From Tenrec ecaudatus (lineage: Eukaryota > Chordata > Mammalia > Afrosoricida > Tenrecidae): 64,000 nucleotides of DNA. The stretch is from NCBI RefSeq assembly GCF_050624435.1, contig NC_134539.1:43246001-43310000 (forward strand). The letters run 5' to 3'. Under the pieces are notes generated by a model that saw only the letters and a list, made by a program, of their open reading frames with translations, ran no database searches and was not told where the DNA came from. The position numbers and the translations under genes were made by a program. Below are positions 56,096-64,000 of this stretch, in pieces (the first letter of the stretch is position 1; each line of letters opens with the position of its first letter).

Positions 56096-56649
56096 AACAA
56101 TCCCCTTAATGGTTCCTTATAATTTTCTATACCCTAAACTTGTAATCTTATGAAGGAATTCTCTCCCTGATGAATTATAATGAAAATTCTCTCCAAACCA
56201 GCCCCTCTACCCCAAAAGAAGAGTCTTCCTCATTTCTTCCCTTTCTTTCAAGAGCGGTTACTAAATTTAGAGTTTTGCCAAATTTAGCATTTCCCAAAGT
56301 GAACATTCTGTACACCAAAAGATAGCTGTCATGGGACGAGTGGGTATACACAGACGGAAAATGCATTGCAACGGACAGCTTTCCACTGCCTGCATTATGC
56401 AACTCTCATTTGCTCCTCTCTCCCATCCCCTAGCTTTTCCTTTTTCTCTTTCTGTTTGGATTCTCGCGCCTCTTTGTGGTTCCCTCTTCATGCTTATTTT
56501 CTTTCCCTTCTCTTTCTTCTTTCTGCCTTGCTTCCTTCTTGTCAGCGTTCATCCTTTGGAGAGGTGTGACCACCTGAGCTAGGTGAATTCACTAGGACAC
56601 CATACCGAGGCTTTCTGGGCTTGCACAGAAGGGATTTTTATGCTTCATG
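56096..56649. other. Unrecognised sequence, pyrimidine-rich part
   Basis: The plus strand from about 56410 to 56540 is pyrimidine-rich (CTTTTTCTCTTTCTG-like). No gene recognised. Confidence 0.4.
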
Positions 56650-56852
56650 GGTGGCTCTCTAGAAGGCCTACTTTGTGCTCAGCAACTAACCTGAAGGTTA
56701 GCCATTTGAACCCACCCAGTGGCACCATTACAAAGGTTTCGTAATCTACTTCCATAAAAATTATAGCCACGAAAACCCTGCACCTCTGTTCTGTACTATA
56801 ACCCAATGGGCTACCCTGAGTTTGAGTTCATTACATGGTAGGATGTTTGGGT
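56650..56852 (+). mobile_element. AfroSINE copy, diverged
   Basis: CAGCAACTAACCTGAAGGTT, GCCATTTGAACCCACCCAGT (box-B region) and ATGGTAGGATGTTTGGGTTT. The first 20 bp are eroded. Confidence 0.75.
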
Positions 56853-59360
56853 TTCATTCCAATGACACTGACATTTGAGAACATACATTTAAGAAGTTCT
56901 TTCGGACCAACGTAAGAATGAGGTCAAATCTATGAACTTAGCGTTGCAATATTTTTTGCTCAAAAAAACCCATGGGTATCAAAAGTGAGGGAGCAAAGAC
57001 AAAGAAGTGACCTCACCAGGAACCTCAAACTCATTCTCAGAAGGCACCAAGAGCCTAACAACCCCCTTCACTTTGTATAAAGGCCAGCCTCAGACAAATC
57101 TGAACTGATGACCTGAGGGTGAGAGGCTCTGTATAACTTGATTACATTTTTTTACATTCCATTTTTCTCATGAAAAGATACCTTTAGAGCACAATGTTGG
57201 TTTACCTCTACAATTTTAGACATCAAATAGCTTATTTTTTAGTTCTCTCTGGGTCAAAGAATGTTATTAAGAAGAAAAATGTAAAAAAAATATTGGTTTT
57301 TCTAGTGATTCGGTATCCAAACCAAAGACTCTAATAGACTCACTGATATATTTTTACTTTGAAATTCTTGACAGTATAGAGGAGAGGTAAAATTATTGTG
57401 CAGGGCAAACATCCTACAGTTTACCTTAAACAATAATAAAACCGAACATATTAAATAACCAACAGTTATTAATATGCCAAAATGCTTTTGTGATCGGAAT
57501 TAGTGTGCAGGTTCTAGATATTATGAAGACACAATTTTTCTACTTTTCTTCTGTGGAAAATCACTTTAGAAACCAGAGTGTCGAATTTGTATGAACAGGA
57601 AAGGAGGAAATGAGAATTGCTCTTCAACTTCTCTCTTCATGTAAGGATCTGTCAACTGAGATGCTTGCCCTATTTCTCAGGGACAGTAAAAGATGTCAGA
57701 TCTTATTTCAGGGCCCCAGGATTAGAACTGCATCTCCAGATATTGTGAAGTTGTATCATTAAAACAGGCATTAAGAAATTAAAACATCAAGCACAACATA
57801 ATGAAAATGAACAAGCTGTTCTTTTAAGTGCACGGGGGAGAAAAATCAATATTTTGTCTTCAAGTGCTTACACCTATGCAGGGGAAAGAGGTAGGAAAAG
57901 AATTGTTCCATCTGTAATTTCAAGCAGGGAAAATGAGTTACAAGCATATCTGCAAAATACAGACAGAGGTAGACTCAGCGAAGCAGGAGGAAAATGACGA
58001 ACCACCATTTCCCCTTATTCCCATCACTGATTGCTCGTAAACAAAACATCCTCCCTCAAATGGGAAGCAGGAGTTTGATACTGAGCAGTGGCTACTTCTC
58101 AAGATATCTTTGTCAGCAAGATGGGTTCAAGTTATGATTTCACCGTTTCTGTGATTGACATAGTTACGGTTCTTAGAGCAGTTACCATGGAAACAGAAGG
58201 CCTTGCATGCATTTGAAGTAATTCACCTGACCCAATGCTCAAAGTGAGGGAGGGCTGAGCTCCAGCATTTCTCCCAAGTATTCTCCATGATCCTGCTGAT
58301 CCAGGCTGCAGTGGTGGCTGGGATCTGAAGAGCCTGTCCAGGCAGAGCATGTGAGGAAGGAAGGGAAGATGGTAAATCCCATCATCTGTTTAGTCAAATT
58401 CCAGTCATCCTTTCCCCAGGGAGGTAGGATGCTGCTCTTAGCCTCTGGTGCATTCTCCTTGCTACATACGGACTCATTTCTGCCTTTTCACTTCTGATAC
58501 CTCCTTGGGTGGTCTACTGGAACAGCATTTCATTCAATTCCTAGCAGAATATTTCAGTCCCGTCTCTGGGACAGAAGATAATGGGGAGGAAAATGGAGTT
58601 TGAGAGCGATATTAAGAGACCGTAAGGTGGTTCTGCCATGGGGAAGGTGTACCACATTCTATCAGAAATGACCTCTGGATTGCATTTAAAAAATCAACCT
58701 GTAGTTTCCTCATCTTTTTAGGACAGAGGGCGACACTCTAGATTATGACTCTCATGTCTTCATTCTTGCCCTTGATCAGATCTGTCTAAGACCTAAACAC
58801 TATTTATCACCCCCCACCCCACCCCATCTCTACTTCTGCTTACTCCCATGTCTTTTAACTCAGGAACCAGAGAAGAGGTTCTGGCAATTTCTTTAGTGTT
58901 CTTGGCTTCTCAGGATCATTTTTCTATTAGCATTCCTTAATCTTCCTTTTGAGAAACATACATTTTCATCTGGATAATTTTTCCTCTTCTTTATTACTGT
59001 TTCTGATTGATTTTTTTGGGGGGTGGGGTGGGGTGAGGTGGGGGGCATCTTCTTCCACTGTTCTCAGTGACCCTAGCACCTGGCTTGATATGTCACTTCC
59101 TGACCTTTCCCTACCTCAGTGTCCAAGGAATTCTTCCTTTGCCTGACCTTCTCAATTTTGATCCCATCCATCTACCCTCGAACCATGGCTACTAGGTTAA
59201 ACATAACTGTTTTGACATAACTTCACTTAAAGTTCCCATGTTCCCCTTTCCAATGACAGCTTCATATCCTTTAACCCACTGAGCCTTTTATTGATGCCAA
59301 GGATGCCTTTATCTTTATTTCGCAGACTCTTCTTAGCCTTCTGGACACTTGTCTAGCATG
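56853..59360. other. Repeat-poor block
   Basis: 2.5 kb without recognised transposons apart from a possible C-rich run near 58810. It includes a G-quadruplex-type motif at 59018-59045. No exon-like structure stands out. Candidate for conserved non-coding sequence. Confidence 0.4.
59018..59045 (+). other. G-quadruplex-type motif
   Basis: Four G-runs of 4-6 bases (GGGGGGTGGGGTGGGG, then TGAGGT and six G's) with loops of 1, 1 and about 6 bases satisfy the common G4 pattern. Not in a recognised repeat. Confidence 0.7.
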
Positions 59361-59365
59361 GTCAC

Positions 59366-59827
59366 TGTGGTAGCTAGGTTATTTTATGTCAATTAGACAT
59401 TCCTGACTAGGGGTGGAGTCAAATCTGTCTATCAAGTCACAGCCTGATGCTGTGTCCTTGGCGGTGTGGTTTCTCCAAAGGAGAACCCTGCGGATCTCCT
59501 TTTCTCTCGTTCCCTTTTCCTTCATCCCTGCTGGAAATAAGTCACTGACCGGGAGAGTTGCTGGAGCCCTGCCATGTCTCCAGTGATCTTGGATCCATAG
59601 AATGTTGCACCCACCAGCCTGTGATCTTCTTGCCTTTTGCATCATTACATGTGTCTCTGTGAGTCTGAAGAGGGAGTTTTGGACTAGTTTCAATCTTATG
59701 AATTTGAGTTGCGCTGAGCTGGGACATTTTGTTGTAATATATATAAAGACTTCTTGATATAAAGCTCTTTCTTATACATATATAAGTGTTATTGGATTTG
59801 TTTATCTAGTCAACTCAGTCTAGCACA
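59366..59827 (+). mobile_element. Solo LTR with exact 5-bp TSD
   Basis: 462 bp beginning TGTGGTAGCTAGGTT and ending GTCTAGCACA, flanked by GTCAC on both sides (59361-59365 and 59828-59832). It shares with the LTR at 50172 the GTGATCTTCTTGCCTTTTGC-like block, the CATTACATGTGT region and the terminal TTTATCTAGTCAACTCAGTC block. Solo, with no coding sequence. Confidence 0.85.
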
Positions 59828-60059
59828 GTCACTGTGGTTAATGGTTTAGTCTTCTCAACAAGATCCTGCACTCTGAATTTGGTGTAATAATGACTCAGTC
59901 ATCCATTCATCAAATAATGACAGAGCTTCTAAGCATGCGATAGCCCTGGATATATACATCACCTAGAGTTTATGAAGTAGGGAAGGAACGAGGCAATAAA
60001 AATGAGATGTAAAAATATAAACTCCATGTTAGAGGTAAGTGAGCGGGGGGATGATAATA

Positions 60060-60240
60060 AACACTGACTGAACATTTATACAGAATAGGAACTATTCCAA
60101 ATTACTTTATTGATTTGTGGAATTCTTACAACCAATCTTGCCTTGAATTAAACAATTTAAATTGTTTAATAATATTTCCATTTTATACAAAGGGAGGTAC
60201 AGAGCAATGAAGTCCCTTCCTTCCCTGAGATCATGCAGTT
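60060..60240 (-). repeat. MIR, antisense, with 24-bp palindrome
   Basis: CTGACTGAACATTTATACAG, CCATTTTATACAAAGGGAGG and GTACAGAGCAATGAAG follow reverse MIR. Positions 60147-60170 are a perfect palindrome (ATTAAACAATTT and its complement, no spacer). Confidence 0.6.
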
Positions 60241-60291
60241 GATGAAGCTATGCTTGTTTGTTTTTCTTTCGTTTTAAATTAGGCAGTTTCC

Positions 60292-60866
60292 AGAGGGCTA
60301 TTGGGGAGGAGTGCGTCACTCGGGGTTCAGTGTAGCAACAATGAAACTCAAAACCTGCCTCTAGTTCTCGAACGCTTCCTCCTTTCCCAATTATCATGAC
60401 CCCAATTCTACCTTGCGGACCTAGATAGACCAGAGGATGTACAGCGGTGCAGTAGGGATCTGGAAACACAGGGAATCTAGGATGGATGAACCCCTCAGGA
60501 CCAGCGGTGGGAGTGGCGACACCAGGAGGGAAGGGGGTGTAGAAAGGGAGAACCGATGTTGGGGATCTATATGTAACCTCCTCTCTGGGAGATGGGCAAT
60601 GGGAAGGGGGGTGAGGGGAGATGCTGGGCAGTGTAAGATAAGATAAGATAACAATTTATAAACTATTAAGGGTGCAGGGGGAAGGGGGGAGCGGGGAGGG
60701 CGGGGGAGGGAAAAAAGGAATCCGAGCTGATTCCAGGAACCCAAGTGGAAGGCGAATTTTGAGAATGACAAAGGCAACGAATGTCTAAGGGTGCTTTACT
60801 CAATTGATGTATGTGTGGATTGTGATAAGAGTTGTATGAACCCCAATAAAAAGATTTATTTAAAAA
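60292..60866 (+). mobile_element. 5'-truncated L1 with 14-bp TSD, CpG-rich
   Basis: The 3' 575 bp of the L1 family, ending CCCCAATAAAAAGATTTATT and A's. It is flanked by ATTAGGCAGTTTCC (60278-60291) and ATTGGGCAGTTTCC (60867-60880). A G-rich purine tract at 60677-60710 is the family's 3' UTR G4-type element. Retained CpGs (GCGGTGGGAGTGGCGAC) suggest that it is one of the younger copies here. Confidence 0.9.
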
Positions 60867-60880
60867 ATTGGGCAGTTTCC

Positions 60881-61559
60881 TCAGCCTATTTTCTTAACCA
60901 CTAAAAGCCTGCTTGAGGGTGGTGATCACTGAGGACCTGTCTGAGAAGAAGGAATCTAGCCCTAGCTTTATGAAAGAGAGGGGACTCCCTACACAACATA
61001 AATAGATAAAAGATACTGGGAAGAGCACTTTGATCAGTGGACAGTATGGAGAGAAACTTAAATATTAGCCACATGTGAATTTGTAAAATGGAAAGAAGGC
61101 CCTCAATACTGCTCTTCATACAGGGAGAGAGAATGGCATGCGACTGGGCTGCGCAGGAAGGCTGGGTCAGCAGATAAAAGATGGTTCTGGCAGAGGAAGG
61201 GATTTTGTTGTGTTCAGAGAACAGTGGGTAGCTAGAGTCTATTTTCACTTTTGGAAAATCTCTTTGGCAGATGTGTGTAGAGTGAACTGGGATCAATCGA
61301 GGAGGAGGTGGGGGGTCTAGCTGGAAAGCTTTGGTAGGAATTTAGGCTACAGTCAATAGTGATGAACTGTAGTAGAAATGGAGAGACATGATTCTTTTGT
61401 TGGTAGACTTTGGAAGAGGTGAGAAGTGCGTCACCTAATGAGGGAAGGGATAGAAACAAGTCTGAACATCCAGCTTTTGAATCAAATGAAGTAACTTTAT
61501 TGAGATGATAAGGTCATCAGAACATTGACCTCTCAGCACTTTGTCTTTCATCCCCTGAA
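60881..61559. other. Unrecognised sequence
   Basis: No recognised gene or repeat. The 131-codon minus-strand frame at 60901-61296 has no recognisable motif. Confidence 0.4.
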
Positions 61560-64000
61560 TCTGGGAAAGCCTGTGGGAGTAGAGCTTTTGGGATCTTCAT
61601 TTGCTGATGGGGCATGACTCAAGATAAAGAGAAACAGCTGCAAAATCTTCTAATGATTGGAATTTGGAATGTGCGAAGTATGAATTTAGGGAGTTGGAGT
61701 AGTCAAAAGGAAATGGAATATTGCATGAACAGCAATATTCTAGGCATCAATGAGCTGAAATAGACTGGTGTTGGCCATTTTGAATCAGAAAATCATATGA
61801 TTTACTATGCCTGGAATAATGTAATAAAGAGGAATGGCATCCATTGTCACAAAAGAGCTTACTAAATCCATTATAAATTACAATGCTATCTGTGATTGGA
61901 TTATATCTATCCACTGTCAAGGAAATCTGGTCAATACCACTATTACTCAAATGGGTGCACTCACTACAATAGCTAGTGACAAAGACATCGAAGAATTCTA
62001 CCAATGACTACAGTAGGAAATTGCACAAAAATGCAGTTAAGATGCATTGATAGTTATTTGTGATTGGAATGTAAATGTTGTAAACAAAGAGGAAGCCACA
62101 GTAGTTGGAAAATATGGACTTGGTACTACAAATGAAGCTGGAGATCACATGAGAGAAATTTGCAAGAGCAATGACTTCCTCATAGCAATACCATACCATT
62201 TTTCAACAAGATGAAAGGCAACTATACACATGGACTTCCTCAGATGGAATACACTGATCAAATTGGCAACATCTGTGGGAAAGCACAATGGAGAAGCTCC
62301 ATGGCAACATCTAAAACCAGACCAGAGGCCAACTGTGGAACAGACCATCAATTGTTCATATATAAGTTCAGGATAAAGCTAAAGAAAATTAAAATAAGTC
62401 TGCAGGAGCCATAATATGATCTTGATTCTCTCCCACATGAATTTCAAGAACATCTCAAGAACAGATTTGATGCCTTGAACACTAATGAGAAAAGACCTGA
62501 TAAGCTTTGGGAGGACATCAAGATTATCTCTCATGAAGAAAGCAAAAGGTCATTAAAAAGACAGTAAAAAAAAAAAAAGAGATCAAAGGGGATGCCAGAA
62601 GAGACTGTGAAACTGGCTCTTAATTGTTGAGTAGCTAAAGCAAATGGAAGAAAAGATGAAGTCAACGTGCTGAATAGAAAATGTCAACGGGCAGCTTGAG
62701 AAGACAAAGCTAAATATTTAGAAAACCAAAAGGGAAGAACACATTCAACATATCTGAAACGGAAAGAACTCAAGAAAAATTCAAGTCTCAAATTGCAAGT
62801 TTGAACGATTCTACAGGCAAAGTATTGATTGATCCAGATAGCATCAAGCGAAGATGGAAATAATATCCAGAGTCACTGGACCGAAAAGAACTAGTTGGCA
62901 GTCCACTGTTTCAGGAGCTAGCATAAGAGAAAGAACCAAAGGTGCTGAAGGGAGAGGTTCAAACTACACTGAATACACTAGCTAAAAACAAGGCTCCAGA
63001 AATTTATGGAATACCTATTGAATGTTCCAGAAAGCTGAAAAAGCACTCGAAGCACTCACTCATTTATCCCAGGAAATTTAGAAGATAGCTACTTGGCCAA
63101 CTGACTGGAAGAGCTCCATATTTATGCCCATTCCAAAGAAAGATGACCCAACAGAATTCTCAAATTATAGAATGATATCATTGATATAACACACAAGAAA
63201 AGTTTTGCTTAAGATCATCTAACAACAGTTGCAGCAAGACATTGACAGGTATCTGTCAGATGTGCAGGCTGGATTCAGAATAGGATGTGGAACAAGGGTT
63301 ATCATTGCTGATGCCAGATGAACCCTGGCTGAAATCAGAGAATACCAGAAAGATGTTTACTTGTGTTTCATTGGCTATGCAAAGACATTTGACTGGGAGG
63401 ACCATAACACATTGTATATAACTTTGAGAATAATTGGAATTACGGAACTCGTCATTGTGCTCTTTGGAATTTGCATATGGGTCAAGAGTCATGAACAAAA
63501 CAAAGGATGCTCCATGGTGTGAAATTAGGAACGGTGTGTTTCAAGATTGTATCCTTTCACCATACTTGTTCCGTCTACATGCGGAGCAAATAATCAGAGA
63601 AGCTGGATTATATGGAGAGTGTGGCATCAGGATTGGAGGGAGGCTTATTAATAACCTTCAGGATGCAGATGATACAACCTTGCTTGATGAATGCGAGGGG
63701 GAATTGAAGCTCTTGCTGATCAAGATCAAGGATTGTAGCCTTCTGTGGGGATTACAACTCAATGTAAGGAAGACCCAAATCTTCACCACTGGTTCAGTGA
63801 ACCATGATAGAGATTGTCAAGGATTTTGTTTTACTGGGATCGACAAGCAATACTCTGGAAGGTGTCAGTCAAGAGATTAAAACACATATTGGATTAAGTA
63901 AATCTGCTCCACAGACTCTCTTAAAGTATTGAAGAGCAAGGATATTACTTTGAGGACTTGGGTGCTTTGGATTCAAGCTGTGATATTCTCCATTGCATCA
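61560..64000 (+). mobile_element. RTE-clade LINE, sense, runs off the window
   Basis: The longest uninterrupted sense RTE here. It starts in the 5' UTR/start region (TTTTGGGATCTTCATTTGCT), and a frame at 61653-61685 reads M-I-G-I-W-N-V-R-S-M-N, the N-terminal signature of RTE endonucleases. An in-frame TAG at 61761 ends that frame where the family has a tryptophan codon. The linker, RT and catalytic regions follow in order. The 3' end lies beyond the window. Confidence 0.9.
63434..63880 (+). pseudogene. RTE reverse transcriptase remnant (RT core)
   Basis: A 148-codon open stretch of the RTE ORF, the longest coding remnant with a recognised family in this window. It encodes part of the RT palm: residues 35-46 (VFQDCILSPYLF) fit RT motif 4 ('RQGCILSP-LF'), residues 77-80 read DADD where the catalytic motif is YADD, and residues around 106-116 (GLQLNVRKTQI) fit the conserved segment after it. 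The Y-to-D change and the stops on both sides mean it is dead. The apparent start codon is incidental. Confidence 0.85.

Noticed and set aside
60901..61296. 131-codon minus-strand open frame
   Set aside because: No domain, no start context and no neighbours suggesting a gene; compatible with chance in a 64-kb window.

Overview
This window reads as intergenic or intronic DNA of an afrotherian placental mammal, most likely a tenrec or close relative. I found no host protein-coding gene, rRNA, functional tRNA, CRISPR array or bacterial-type feature. All open reading frames are short and broken. The longer ones fall in repeats, in a GAA/GGA microsatellite or in decayed retrotransposon coding sequence. 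The taxonomic call rests on four signals: more than 25 copies of a tRNA-derived SINE of the AfroSINE type, many RTE-clade (BovB-like) LINE copies with (CAA)n-type 3' ends, L1 3' UTRs ending in a CCCAATAAAA-type signal, and two copies of a SPIN-type hAT DNA transposon. SPIN elements are known in mammals only from a few lineages, among them tenrecs.

Layout. 1-15.3 kb is mostly unannotatable sequence with scattered SINEs, a broken RTE copy (5.3-6.4 kb), an old L1 3' end (7.8-8.2 kb), a 1.4-kb antisense L1 3' UTR with a clean target-site duplication (10.28-11.71 kb) and a poly(A)-only insertion (12.5 kb). 15.3-22.2 kb holds RTE 3' ends, a MIR carrying a perfect hairpin, an L1 ORF2 fragment and the first SPIN copy. 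23.2-26.5 kb is an RTE copy split by a 1.95-kb L1. 26.5-31.4 kb is SINE-rich. 31.5-38.0 kb is a deeply nested stack: one RTE copy interrupted by an L1, a SINE, a second L1 type and two LTRs, one LTR being itself split by another RTE. 39.5-42.7 kb holds a rearranged local duplication around an L1. 44.3-47.7 kb is a nearly full-length antisense RTE with a compound microsatellite. 49.7-52.9 kb has an old repeat cut by a solo LTR, then the intact SPIN copy. 54.2-56.1 kb has an RTE with an inverted 5' part and two L1 3' ends. 59.4-60.9 kb has a second solo LTR and an L1 with a 14-bp target-site duplication. The window ends inside a sense RTE copy (61.56-64.0 kb).

The nesting gives a relative chronology. 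RTE was inserted by L1, LTR and SINE copies, and one RTE sits inside an LTR, so these families were active over overlapping periods. The relatively repeat-poor blocks (12.5-15.0, 17.1-19.7, 41.3-42.4 and 56.9-59.4 kb) are the places to look for conserved regulatory DNA. I see no undescribed gene system. The strongest observations concern transposon structure: the SPIN MITEs, a variable-copy tandem repeat inside the L1 3' UTR, and the nested RTE/LTR stack.
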